DNA of 52,115 nucleotides from an uncultured Pseudomonadota bacterium (lineage in GTDB: Bacteria; Pseudomonadota; Gammaproteobacteria; Ga0077536). The DNA lies in the NCBI GenBank assembly GCA_903825645.1, contig CAIKBL010000065.1, positions 1 to 52,115 on the forward strand. Direction: 5' to 3'. The position numbers were made by a program, and so were the translations under genes. Below are positions 33,893 through 42,194 of the stretch, one piece after another. The notes under the pieces are model-generated. The model had not been told where the DNA came from, searched no databases, and saw nothing but the letters and a program-made list of their open reading frames with translations. Position 1 is the first letter of the stretch. Every line of letters begins with the position of its first letter.

Positions 33893-35377
33893 ATGCTTGG
33901 CAACAGTATTCTTACGAATTCCAATTCATTTATCACCCAGCAAAATCTCTCTAGCTCTGAGGCCGCACTGTCGGCCTCAATGCAGCGCCTGTCCTCCGGT
34001 CTAAAAATCAATAGTGCAGCGGATGATCCGGCGGGATATGCCATTGCGGCCCGCATGCAGACCCAGATCGGCGGTCTCGGTGTCTCCACCCAAAACGCGA
34101 ATCAGGCCTTGTCCATTGCGCAGACCGCCCAGGGGTCAATGCAGGACATGCTGAACGACATGAACAGTGCGCACAATCTGGCCGTCCAAGCAGCGAGTTT
34201 CAATACGGCAACTGATCGCACCTCACTCAACGCTCAGGTATCACAGCTGACCCAGGAAATGGGTCGCGTGGTCCAGCAGACCACCTATAACGGCTCCACC
34301 TTGCTGGACGGGTCTTTCACCGGTCAATTCCAGATTGGTGCCTCCGTCGGTCAAACGTTCAGCATGGGGATCCAGAATCTCTCCACGAGCGCGCTGGGTG
34401 TCTCGAGCAACTATGCGACGATCGCGAACCAGACCTCTGCGCAGCTGGCCACGCAAATAGCCGGTGCCTATAACGGCTCCTATGCCGCTATCGATACAAT
34501 CGGCGGCATTGCGTTGGGTAATGCGGAGAGCGCAAATACAAACTCTTCTGCCAAAATCTCAGATATCAACGCGCTGACCGCACAAACAGGGATCACCGCA
34601 TTCAGTGTGGGAAATGGACTCGTTGGCGCAAGTGCGGTTAGCGCAACCTTGAACTCGTTGGGCATTGCCGCCGGTGCGCTGACCATCAATGGTGTTTCCA
34701 TCGGGGCCACGTCCGCCGGTACCGACAACGGAACGCTCGCCACTAATCTTGCGACGGCAATCAATGCCGCCACAAGCCAAACCGGCGTAACCGCCGATAC
34801 AGTGGTAACGGGCACCGGGACCCAGCTGGTACTGACAAACACCACGGGCGCAGCCATCACTGCGCAAGCGAATCTGGGTGTCGATGCCAACATCGGGACA
34901 TTCTTCGCCTCTGGCACGACGACAATGGCCGCAGGCGCCAACGGCGCCATTGCCCTTAGCGATTCCGCCCTAGGTACCCCGACTGTGGGCTTCAACACAA
35001 CGACTACTGGGGCTGCCATCTCTGGTACCGCCGCAACAACGACCGCGCTAAGCAACGAAACGCTCGCCAGTCAAAACGTCTCAACCGCTTCAAACGCCAA
35101 TATGGCGATGCTCGTGTTGGAGAACGCGATGAACACCCTGACCTCGGCCGCTAGCACCCTCGGCGCCCAGGCGGGTCGCCTTCAGGCGGTGGTGACGGAC
35201 TTAGGTAACATGAAGACCAACACGCAAAATGCGCAAGGGACGATTACGAATACCGACTTTGCGGCTGAGACGGCGAACATGACTCGAGCTCAGATTCTGG
35301 TGCAGGCCGGGACCGCGATGGTGTCACAGGCTAACCAGACGCCGAACTTGGTTTTGACACTGCTCAAGAACGCGTAA
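33893..35377 (+). CDS. fliC: Flagellin FliC
   Basis: A 494-residue flagellin. The N-terminal D0/D1 helices contain ASMQRLSSGLKINSAADDPAG and the C-terminal helices contain ADETAN-like FAAETANMTRAQILVQAGTAM. Between them is a Thr/Ala/Ser-rich variable region (about 180-390) that would be surface-exposed and could be a glycosylation target. It lacks Cys and Trp. The last residues are NLVLTLLKNA, a variant of the usual VLSLLR end. The ATG is preceded by GAGGAG at 7 nt. It is transcribed from a sigma-28 promoter, with flaG downstream, and is inverted relative to the fliS chaperone gene. Confidence 0.97.
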   Translation: MLGNSILTNSNSFITQQNLSSSEAALSASMQRLSSGLKINSAADDPAGYAIAARMQTQIGGLGVSTQNANQALSIAQTAQGSMQDMLNDMNSAHNLAVQAASFNTATDRTSLNAQVSQLTQEMGRVVQQTTYNGSTLLDGSFTGQFQIGASVGQTFSMGIQNLSTSALGVSSNYATIANQTSAQLATQIAGAYNGSYAAIDTIGGIALGNAESANTNSSAKISDINALTAQTGITAFSVGNGLVGASAVSATLNSLGIAAGALTINGVSIGATSAGTDNGTLATNLATAINAATSQTGVTADTVVTGTGTQLVLTNTTGAAITAQANLGVDANIGTFFASGTTTMAAGANGAIALSDSALGTPTVGFNTTTTGAAISGTAATTTALSNETLASQNVSTASNANMAMLVLENAMNTLTSAASTLGAQAGRLQAVVTDLGNMKTNTQNAQGTITNTDFAAETANMTRAQILVQAGTAMVSQANQTPNLVLTLLKNA

Positions 35378-35418
35378 CACAAAGACGACGGCATCATCAT
35401 AAAATAGATAGGAAAAGA

Positions 35419-35446
35419 CGCGGTGGGGTCGAAATATCCTGCCGCG
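35419..35446 (+). promoter_or_regulatory. Hairpin between fliC and flaG
   Basis: The arms CGCGG and CCGCG enclose a partly pairing GGG/TCC inner stem. It follows the fliC stop by about 40 nt and is followed by TGTCTTCCTT. It may act as a leaky terminator that keeps flaG and fliD below fliC expression. Confidence 0.4.
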
Positions 35447-35476
35447 TGTCTTCCTTGGTCTAAGAGGGCCGTTCTT

Positions 35477-35842
35477 ATGTTAGACGTAGAATTAGCCTGG
35501 GTTTCAGACTTAACGCAACCAAAGTCGACGGAAATACCCCCGACTGCTCTGGCCAACATTAGTAATGTGAGGCTGGCTGACGTGAGCCAATCGACGCCCT
35601 CATCGGCGCCGATGGCCACCTCGCCCCACCTTGAAATGGCACTGGGTAACGTTACCGCGCATGTTCAAAGTATTCATCGCAGCTTGGTTTTCAATATTGA
35701 TCATATTTCCGGTCAGACGGTAGTGCGCGTAGTCGATAGCAACACCCATCAGGTGATTCGCCAGATGCCATCAGAAGAAATGATGGCACTCGCGGAAAAC
35801 CAACCTTCCTCAACCGGCACACTGCTGGATGAGCAGGTCTAG
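35477..35842 (+). CDS. flaG: FlaG family protein
   Basis: A 121-residue protein. The C-terminal FlaG domain reads SLVFNIDHISGQTVVRVVDSNTHQVIRQMPSEEMM and the N-terminal part is disordered and Ser/Pro/Thr-rich. FlaG sits between fliC and fliD in polar flagellates and affects filament length or stability; its mechanism is unclear. I start at ATG 35477, with GAGGG 8 nt upstream, rather than 18 codons earlier. Confidence 0.93.
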   Translation: MLDVELAWVSDLTQPKSTEIPPTALANISNVRLADVSQSTPSSAPMATSPHLEMALGNVTAHVQSIHRSLVFNIDHISGQTVVRVVDSNTHQVIRQMPSEEMMALAENQPSSTGTLLDEQV

Positions 35843-35852
35843 AAGATCCAAC

Positions 35853-35884
35853 CCGATGCGATACACAAGCGTGTATCGCATCGG
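35853..35884 (+). promoter_or_regulatory. Perfect 14-bp hairpin between flaG and fliD
   Basis: The arms CCGATGCGATACAC (35853-35866) and GTGTATCGCATCGG (35871-35884) are exact complements around AAGC. It begins 10 nt after the flaG stop. No T-tract follows. It probably blocks 3' decay of the fliC-flaG message or reduces read-through into fliD. Confidence 0.7.
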
Positions 35885-35947
35885 ACTGTAACGATACCCT
35901 ATCAGTCTGGGTGAAAGGCCAGCCCAACTGCGCTCGGAGACGAAACA

Positions 35948-37360
35948 ATGACCGGCATTACGAGCAGTACGCCCCCCATCAACTCCCCCGGGATCGGTTC
36001 AGGCATTAACATCTCAAGCATTGTTTCCCAATTGATGGCGGTCAATTCACAACCGTTGACCCAACTGCAGACGCAAGGCACCACGCTTCAATCCGAAATC
36101 AGCGCATACGGACAAATAAAAGCTGCCGTGTCCACTTTCAACGATGCCATCAGCAGTCTAAGCGACCCCACTAAATTTGCGGCTTTTACCGCCAACTCCT
36201 CCGATTCAACGATCGTCGGTGCGACCACATCCGCCGGCGCTGCGAGCGGCGTCTATAACATTACCGTCAACCAACTCGCCACCAACCATCAGATGGCGTC
36301 CAACAGCACCTTTGTCGACACCAATACGACGGCGATCGGTGCTGCAGGTGATGCCATGACGGTAACTGTTGGGACCAAGCCCTTCTCTGTCCAATATGGC
36401 GGCATGACGCTTAGCCAACTCAGCAGCGCCATCAATAGCAACAGCAACAATACGGGTGTCACCGCCTCAATTATCAAGGACGACGCCGGCTATAGACTTT
36501 CGCTAACCAGTAATCAAACCGGAAGTGCCAACGCGATCAGCCTGTCCTACAGTGGGAGCGATCCGTTCGCCATGACCACGTTGAATGTCCTACCCCCGAA
36601 CACCAGCGCATTTACACCCGCCAATCTGGACGCCAGCGTGACGCTGGACGGGCAGTATAAGGTCACGAGTAGCTCCAATACCTTGAGCGAGACCATTCAG
36701 GGCGTGTCATTGACGCTTCAAAAACCAGGCACCGTGACCGTGACTGTCGGACAAAGTAGTTCGACTGTACAGACTTCGGTGCAGAATCTTGTCTCCGCCT
36801 ACAATGCGTTAATGGCGACAGTCCAGCAAGCGGGCGCGGGAGCCCTTCAAACTGACACTGGCGCCATTTACAATCTGGAAAGTCAAATGCGAGCCGCGCT
36901 CAGCACCGCGGGCACCATTCCAAATAGCGGTTTTTCGAACGTGTTTCAGGTCGGGATCAGCACGAACTCCAAAGATGGTAGTCTGTCGCTCAATTCGGAC
37001 ATATTGACGGGCGCCATCGCCCAAGATTATCAGGGCGTGGCAAATCTCTTTACGGATCCGAGCAAGGGCATTGCAGTCCAACTCAAAAATCTAGCCAATA
37101 ATTTCTTGAGCACCGATGGCCCGATCGCATCTAAAATTCAAGGCCTTACCAATCAGGTCAGTCAAAACCAGTCGCAACAAAAAAGTCTGCAGACCCAGCT
37201 TACGTCCGTGCAGGATCGTTTGACGGCGCAGTATCAGGCACTCGATACGCTGGTGGCGAAGCTTCAGCAGTCCGATACCTTGTTGAATTCGCAGTTGGCA
37301 TCCCTCTACGCAAACGAGGGCATCACCACCAATAGCACCAGCACGACCAAGATCGGTTAA
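35948..37360 (+). CDS. fliD: Filament cap protein FliD
   Basis: A 470-residue hook-associated protein 2. The N-terminal segment GIGSGINISSIVSQLMAVNSQPLTQL and the C-terminal coiled coil (NQVSQNQSQQKSLQTQLT, RLTAQYQALDTLVAKLQQSDTLL) are the conserved FliD parts; the middle is a variable cap domain rich in Ser/Thr/Asn. It forms the pentamer that guides flagellin folding at the tip. GGAG lies 8 nt before the ATG. Its chaperone candidate fliT is not adjacent but lies on the other strand beyond fliS. Confidence 0.95.
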   Translation: MTGITSSTPPINSPGIGSGINISSIVSQLMAVNSQPLTQLQTQGTTLQSEISAYGQIKAAVSTFNDAISSLSDPTKFAAFTANSSDSTIVGATTSAGAASGVYNITVNQLATNHQMASNSTFVDTNTTAIGAAGDAMTVTVGTKPFSVQYGGMTLSQLSSAINSNSNNTGVTASIIKDDAGYRLSLTSNQTGSANAISLSYSGSDPFAMTTLNVLPPNTSAFTPANLDASVTLDGQYKVTSSSNTLSETIQGVSLTLQKPGTVTVTVGQSSSTVQTSVQNLVSAYNALMATVQQAGAGALQTDTGAIYNLESQMRAALSTAGTIPNSGFSNVFQVGISTNSKDGSLSLNSDILTGAIAQDYQGVANLFTDPSKGIAVQLKNLANNFLSTDGPIASKIQGLTNQVSQNQSQQKSLQTQLTSVQDRLTAQYQALDTLVAKLQQSDTLLNSQLASLYANEGITTNSTSTTKIG

Positions 37361-37965
37361 TGTGCGGCCTGACAATATGAGACTGACTGCCTGACAGAAT
37401 CCCGGCACTCGCCAGGCTGCGCACTGCCCCTCCTTTCGATAATTCTCGCTGTTTATTTCTATTCCGATAAAAAAGATCGCCAAACCGTTCCTTCGAGAGC
37501 CCAGCGCTTGTGTACCCCGACCTATGGCAAAGCTACTTGCTCGTCTGCGACGTAAAAAAATTATGCGCTAGCAGAACACATCGAAATGGCGCTGAGGCAT
37601 GAAAGAATAATCCGATTACTGATCGAGCGTTTATTTAGACTCGCCACTTGACTCATCTCATTGCCCATATGGATGGCGCGGGCAATCAAGAGGTCTGCAC
37701 ACACGAACTTAAGCGTCGTAATCAAGTCCTATGGATTAAACCACTCTTGACCTAGATCAAAGCAGATCATGATCGGACGCAGCGAAGGACTGAGGGCGCT
37801 GGGTACGCCGGGCGGCACCGGGGGCGGAAACAGGAAAAAAAACTGGCCGACTCTCTCAATCAACAGGGCTGAAAATAGGCCAAAATTAAGATTTTAGACG
37901 ACGACTATTCGATACCCCAGGTGTCTTTTGACTGAGGAGAACGCGTATCCCGCAGAGCGGACATA
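37361..37965. other. 605-bp gap between convergent fliD and flgL
   Basis: Both flanking genes end here, so ordinary promoters are not expected. I see no protein gene. A 15-codon open frame at 37524 (cationic) lacks a ribosome site. Notable elements are an FNR/ANR-like box at 37747-37760, a TCCGATAA sequence near 37463 that resembles a sigma-28 -10 without a proper -35, a GATCATGATC palindrome near 37766, and an eight-adenine run near 37835. No clear T-tract terminator was found for either gene. A small RNA or the scar of a lost gene is possible. Confidence 0.5.
37747..37760. promoter_or_regulatory. FNR/ANR-like box
   Basis: TTGACCTAGATCAA matches the FNR-family consensus TTGAT-N4-ATCAA at all but one position and is nearly palindromic. 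It lies in the convergent fliD/flgL gap, with no obvious target promoter on either side. The match may be chance, or may mark an unannotated small RNA. Confidence 0.4.
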
Positions 37966-39174
37966 TCAACCCTTGATGTAGTTGAACAGGGAGAGTCCTT
38001 GGACGCTCACAAACGTTTGTTGCGCGGCCTGCAAGGCTTGGGTTTCCTGTGCTAGTTGACTGACCGCCTGCACGGTGTTCGTATCCTGCAGATTCGATAG
38101 CATGGTCTGTAGCTGCGTACTCAGCTGACTATTCGTGGTCAATTGGGATTGGATGGCGTTCTGACGCGCTCCGATGGTCGTCAGTGTCGAGGTCAATCCA
38201 CTCATCGCGTTATCGATGGCATTCAGATCATTAGCCAACTGGGCGCTGAACTGCGCTGCACTCTGCGGCGAATTCGAGACCGCCGCAATATCTTGTTGGA
38301 CATTCGATAGGGTGGTAAAGACAGATTGATTCTGACTCGGTGAAATCTGGAAGGTATCTCCTGCCACCGGCGCGCCCGTAATGCCCAGTGAAATGCCATT
38401 GAAACTAATCGGGGCCCCGTCGGTGTAGGGCTGTGCAATGGCAATGGTGGTGCCCGTAGTCGTGTCGATCACGTTATAGGTGCTCGCCGCGGAGAACTGG
38501 ATACTGAATGAATCTGTACTGACCCCAGCAGCATTGGTCACCGCTTCATTGACGGGTTGTCCGGTACCGGCATTCGCAGCTCCGGCAGTCGCTAAAAAGG
38601 TGCCGTTGCCGTTCGGAACCGCCATAAAAACATCCGATCCCGTGACGTTCACACCAACCGTCCGGTTCTCTGCGATGACCATGTTTTGGGCGTTCTGGTT
38701 TCCGTTATAGACCACGTTACCCGTAGCATCGGTAGAGAACGGCTTCGTCTGTACCGCGGTGCCCGAGAAGATATACTCGTTGCTAGCGTTTTGCGTATTC
38801 GCTTGGCTAAGAATTTGACCGAGCTGCTGTCCCACTAAGGCGGCCAGATTTTTGCGATCGGCCAACGACAATGAAGGATTCTGAGCCTGCAGCACCGTTT
38901 CACGGACCTTTTCCATTGAGCTCTGTACCGAAGTCAACGCGGTTTGTTGGTCTTGAAGAGTCAACATGGCTGCATTCGAATTCGTGGTGTACTGCGCCAG
39001 TGCGCCGATTTGATCTGAGAGGGTGATCGATTGCGCCGCAGCTACCGGGTCAACCGATGCGCTCGTGAGTCGATTACCGGACGACACCTGCGCCTGATTG
39101 CTGTTGATCGCCTGTTGCAGATTAGACATCGCCGCCATGGATCCGCCAAAAATTTCACCATTGGTAATACGCAT
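37966..39174 (-). CDS. flgL: Hook-filament junction protein FlgL (HAP3)
   Basis: A 402-residue flagellin-like protein. The N-terminal helix contains SNLQQAINSNQAQVSSGNRLTSASVDP and the C-terminal helices contain TLTTIGARQNAIQSQLTTN. It joins the hook (through FlgK) to the filament. The middle contains a GITGAPVAGDTFQISPS-type module that recurs in FlgK. It begins 2 bp after flgK and is the last gene of the flg operon on this strand. Confidence 0.95.
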   Translation of the reverse strand: MRITNGEIFGGSMAAMSNLQQAINSNQAQVSSGNRLTSASVDPVAAAQSITLSDQIGALAQYTTNSNAAMLTLQDQQTALTSVQSSMEKVRETVLQAQNPSLSLADRKNLAALVGQQLGQILSQANTQNASNEYIFSGTAVQTKPFSTDATGNVVYNGNQNAQNMVIAENRTVGVNVTGSDVFMAVPNGNGTFLATAGAANAGTGQPVNEAVTNAAGVSTDSFSIQFSAASTYNVIDTTTGTTIAIAQPYTDGAPISFNGISLGITGAPVAGDTFQISPSQNQSVFTTLSNVQQDIAAVSNSPQSAAQFSAQLANDLNAIDNAMSGLTSTLTTIGARQNAIQSQLTTNSQLSTQLQTMLSNLQDTNTVQAVSQLAQETQALQAAQQTFVSVQGLSLFNYIKG

Positions 39175-39176
39175 GA

Positions 39177-41048
39177 CTATGCTCCTCCGAGTGCCTGGAT
39201 AAGCGATCTGAACGTTGAACTCGCGATTTGAACAAGCTGTGCGGCTGCCTGATAGGACTGCTGATAGCGCACAAGGTTTCCTGCTTCTTCGTCCATATTA
39301 ACGCCCGAGATAGAATCCCGCGTAGTCTGCGCATTGCTTTGTTGCGCCGCTAACGCGCTGCTGTTGATCTGGGCCTGCTGGGCGAGCGATCCGACCGTGC
39401 CCACCATCTGACTGAACGTATCTTGGTAGGTCGAGGTGCCCCCATTCAGGAGACCGGTGGTGCCGAGCGCGGCCATGGCCAGCCCATTCGTATTATCGCC
39501 CGGCGCATTGGCGTTGGGCCCTACCTGAAAGGTATCACCAACCGCCGGGGCGCCTGAAATGGCTACCGTCCAGCCACTACCCGCGATAGTCGTCCCGCTA
39601 ACGTAAGGGGTTGCCGCGCCGCCATTGATTGAATAGGTACTGGCCGTCGTAAACACGATCGACGTCGGCGTAGCAAAACCGGGACTCGCCGTGTTGGTGA
39701 CTTGCGGCGCGCTGATCGTGGCGTTGCCAGCGTTGGATAGCGACGTGCTTGTCTTCAGGGGCGCGGCGATCGCTACTTTTGCAGGATCCGTGATAAGCGT
39801 CGTCATCGTCATCGCGAGATTGCGTGTCGGCTGAATCAGATACTGATCGCCTGCCGCCGGTGGTGTGCCGACATTGAGCGTCATCCCGGCAACCGACAGC
39901 GGACTGACGCCGTTCCAGGAGGTCTGAGTTCCGGTCGTCAAGTCAGTCAGCATGAAGCTCGCGCCATTGGAAGTCAGTTTATAGTCATCGTTGGTCAGAT
40001 TACCCACCGCCGTCGGATCAAGCGCCGCGGTGATCGTGCCTTGGTTGGTGGCTGCGGCGTTGACCGTCGGACTCCCGATGCTCAATAGATTCGTGCCCGC
40101 AGCGCCTTTCAAATCTATCCCGAGCGCCTGTTGCGCATTTAGGGTTTCGCTCAAGCCTGCGGCGAGTTGCCCCAACGAATTATGCGTCGGATTGAGAAGC
40201 TGGGTGCGGAAGGACAACAAGCCGCCCAATGCCCCACCCGTGATGGTGTTGCTGATAACGTTGGTCGTCGCTCCCAAAGAAATGTCGAGACTGGAGGTGT
40301 CCAGCGGGTTGGGCGTCGCAACGAGCGGCGTCGCGCCATTTCCGTTCACAACCGACTGGCCATTGCCAATGGATACATTCACGACACCATTACCAGCGGT
40401 CAGCGTTGTGATATTCGCCAGTTGCGACATCTGGTTCAGCAATTGATCGCGCTGATCGAGCAAATTATTGGGCGTCTGGCCCTGCGTCGCCGCGTACGCT
40501 TGCGCTATCGTTTGGTTCAAGTTGGCGAGTGTTGTGGCATCCGTATTGAATTGAGAAATTTGTTGAGTGATCCCCTGATTGACTTCGCTATTCATCTGGC
40601 TGAGCTGCGTGCTCATGTTCTTGAATTGGTTGGTCATGGTCCCTGCCGCAGACAGAAAAGCCGTCCGGGCCGTCGTCGAGGCAGGATCGTTATTCACGCT
40701 CTGCAGGGTCGAAAAAAAATTGGTGATCGCGGGTTGGAAAGTACCCGAACTGACGAGCGCGTCGACCTGACTCGCCAAGGACTCGTAGGTTGACGCGGCA
40801 GCGGCGCTGCTCATACTGGACTGCAGTTGAGCGGTCAAAAACTGGTCGACATTCCGGGAGACCGCGGATACATCGACGCCGCTCCCGGCAAAACCACCCG
40901 ACACGCCATTTGCACCCGCCGCCGTCAGTTGGACCGTCTGACGAGAATACCCGGGCGTATTAACGTTCGAAATATTCTGACTGGTCGCGTTGAGCTGGGC
41001 CTGATTCGCTAGGAGCGCCGAGAGCCCAATTTGCAGTGAATCTGACAT
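39177..41048 (-). CDS. flgK: Hook-filament junction protein FlgK (HAP1)
   Basis: A 623-residue HAP1. The N-terminal rod-type segment is LLANQAQLNATSQNISNVNTPGYSRQTV, and the C-terminal segment includes VNMDEEAGNLVRYQQSYQAAAQLVQ. It is longer than the enteric form (about 550 residues), with an extended central region carrying GAPAVGDTFQVGP-type modules, as is common in polar flagellates. It lies 6 bp after flgJ and just before flgL. Confidence 0.96.
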   Translation of the reverse strand: MSDSLQIGLSALLANQAQLNATSQNISNVNTPGYSRQTVQLTAAGANGVSGGFAGSGVDVSAVSRNVDQFLTAQLQSSMSSAAAASTYESLASQVDALVSSGTFQPAITNFFSTLQSVNNDPASTTARTAFLSAAGTMTNQFKNMSTQLSQMNSEVNQGITQQISQFNTDATTLANLNQTIAQAYAATQGQTPNNLLDQRDQLLNQMSQLANITTLTAGNGVVNVSIGNGQSVVNGNGATPLVATPNPLDTSSLDISLGATTNVISNTITGGALGGLLSFRTQLLNPTHNSLGQLAAGLSETLNAQQALGIDLKGAAGTNLLSIGSPTVNAAATNQGTITAALDPTAVGNLTNDDYKLTSNGASFMLTDLTTGTQTSWNGVSPLSVAGMTLNVGTPPAAGDQYLIQPTRNLAMTMTTLITDPAKVAIAAPLKTSTSLSNAGNATISAPQVTNTASPGFATPTSIVFTTASTYSINGGAATPYVSGTTIAGSGWTVAISGAPAVGDTFQVGPNANAPGDNTNGLAMAALGTTGLLNGGTSTYQDTFSQMVGTVGSLAQQAQINSSALAAQQSNAQTTRDSISGVNMDEEAGNLVRYQQSYQAAAQLVQIASSTFRSLIQALGGA

Positions 41049-41054
41049 GGTGGT

Positions 41055-41993
41055 TTACTCCGCGCGCCCGGCGCTTGGCGCCAGAGTCGCGATCTGTTCG
41101 TGGATCTGAATGACCTTGTGTGCGTACTGTGGGTCGCTGGCATAGCCCGCCTTCTGCAGCGCCGCGGCGTAGGCCTTCGGATCGTCGGCCTGCTGAAGCG
41201 CGGACTGATAACGCGGATTAGACGTGATGAACTGGGCATAGTCGTCGAATGCCGCACCGAAACCCTCATAACTCCGAAAGGCCGCTTTGACTCGCACCGG
41301 TCGGCCACCATAGTACTCGAGCGTCTCACGAGTCACGGTTTGCCCTGTCCAGCTCGGATCTGCCTTGATCCCGAAGAGGTTGTGGGAGCTCTGCCCATCC
41401 GATCCGGACATGACATGTCGTCCCCAACCCGTCTCAAGGGCTGCCTGGGCAATCAACACTTCAGGCGTCGTACCCAAACGGTCTGCGGCACGCGCGGCAT
41501 CTGCCAGCAGACTCTCCGCAAATTCGCGCTGACCGTCGAGCTGACCTCTGTTCGTGACGCGCGCTTTCCAACTCCGTGCATCCACGACTTCCTCATCTGA
41601 CGAGGCGGCTGTTGGCGCGAGTGGAACGGCACGGAGATGTTCGGGGAATAGTCGTCGCTCCGGAAGGGTCATCTTGGCAGGGCCCTCATTGGCTGCCGAG
41701 GCCTGCGGGATCTGCCGTTTAATCATGTCTGCAATACCGAGTCGCCCGCCGTGCGAAATCTGCATCGCGACCTGTTTGTCAAACATTTCCTGATACAGCT
41801 GCATTTCATGGGAATCAAATTCTCCACCCGAGGGGCTCGCATCACGGGCAGCTTTCAACATCATCTGCACAAGCATGGCCTCAAATTCCTGGGCGACTTT
41901 ATCAATGGCACCCGCTGAGTCGTTGTGGGCTTGCGCACGTATCCCGGAGAATCGACTGAAATCGGTGTAGCTCGGCGCGGTTGAAGGGGTCAT
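41055..41993 (-). CDS. flgJ: Rod-cap peptidoglycan hydrolase FlgJ
   Basis: A 312-residue two-domain protein. The N-terminal rod-scaffold domain (about 25-95) contains KVAQEFEAMLVQMMLKAARD. The C-terminal glucosaminidase-type muramidase domain (about 150-300) has catalytic Glu187 in AALETGWG and the segment SHNLFGIKAD. It caps the growing rod and opens the cell wall. A 201-bp gap separates it from flgI. That gap carries a palindrome pair and a sigma-54-like promoter, so flgJKL may form a separate transcript. Confidence 0.95.
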   Translation of the reverse strand: MTPSTAPSYTDFSRFSGIRAQAHNDSAGAIDKVAQEFEAMLVQMMLKAARDASPSGGEFDSHEMQLYQEMFDKQVAMQISHGGRLGIADMIKRQIPQASAANEGPAKMTLPERRLFPEHLRAVPLAPTAASSDEEVVDARSWKARVTNRGQLDGQREFAESLLADAARAADRLGTTPEVLIAQAALETGWGRHVMSGSDGQSSHNLFGIKADPSWTGQTVTRETLEYYGGRPVRVKAAFRSYEGFGAAFDDYAQFITSNPRYQSALQQADDPKAYAAALQKAGYASDPQYAHKVIQIHEQIATLAPSAGRAE

Positions 41994-42031
41994 GAGGGAT
42001 ACGACTTAATTAGGGCTCTGCCTATCGCATA

Positions 42032-42048
42032 TGCATATGCAATGCCAA
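42032..42048 (-). promoter_or_regulatory. Sigma-54-like promoter of flgJKL
   Basis: The minus strand reads TTGGCATTGCATATGCA, with -24 TTGGCAT, -12 ATGCA and exactly 10 nt between GG and GC. It overlaps the palindrome GCATATGCATATGC (42027-42040). The start would be near 42021, with a leader of about 28 nt before the flgJ ATG. Confidence 0.65.
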
Positions 42049-42144
42049 CCCGTCGTCCGATGCCAGAATAGCCTGCTGCGGCGGCTTTCGAACCGAATAA
42101 CGTGAGCGGCATCACAGTACGGCCGTGCCGCCGCTCCTCGATCC

Positions 42145-42178
42145 GGCAATCAATTGCCACCCTGGGCAATCGATTGCC
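42145..42178 (-). terminator. Paired palindromes after flgI (hairpin or twin operator)
   Basis: Two 14-bp palindromic units, GGCAATCAATTGCC (42145-42158) and GGCAATCGATTGCC (42165-42178), are 6 bp apart with centres exactly 20 bp apart. In RNA they can pair with each other into a 14-bp stem with a 6-nt loop. They begin 16 nt after the flgI stop. No T-tract follows, so this may be a terminator-like structure or a DNA-binding site upstream of the flgJ promoter. Confidence 0.5.
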
Positions 42179-42194
42179 TTGTCTGTCCAGAGCA

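Noticed and set aside
34480-35055. 191-codon Val/Ala-rich frame antisense to fliC
   Set aside because: It is a mirror of the Thr/Ala-rich flagellin codons, without a start context.
37463-37470. TCCGATAA as a sigma-28 promoter within the fliD/flgL gap
   Set aside because: No TAAA-like -35 element lies at 15 nt, so it is a half-match only.
37524-37571. 15-codon cationic peptide frame in the fliD/flgL gap
   Set aside because: No ribosome site precedes it, and the length is within what chance gives in 605 bp.
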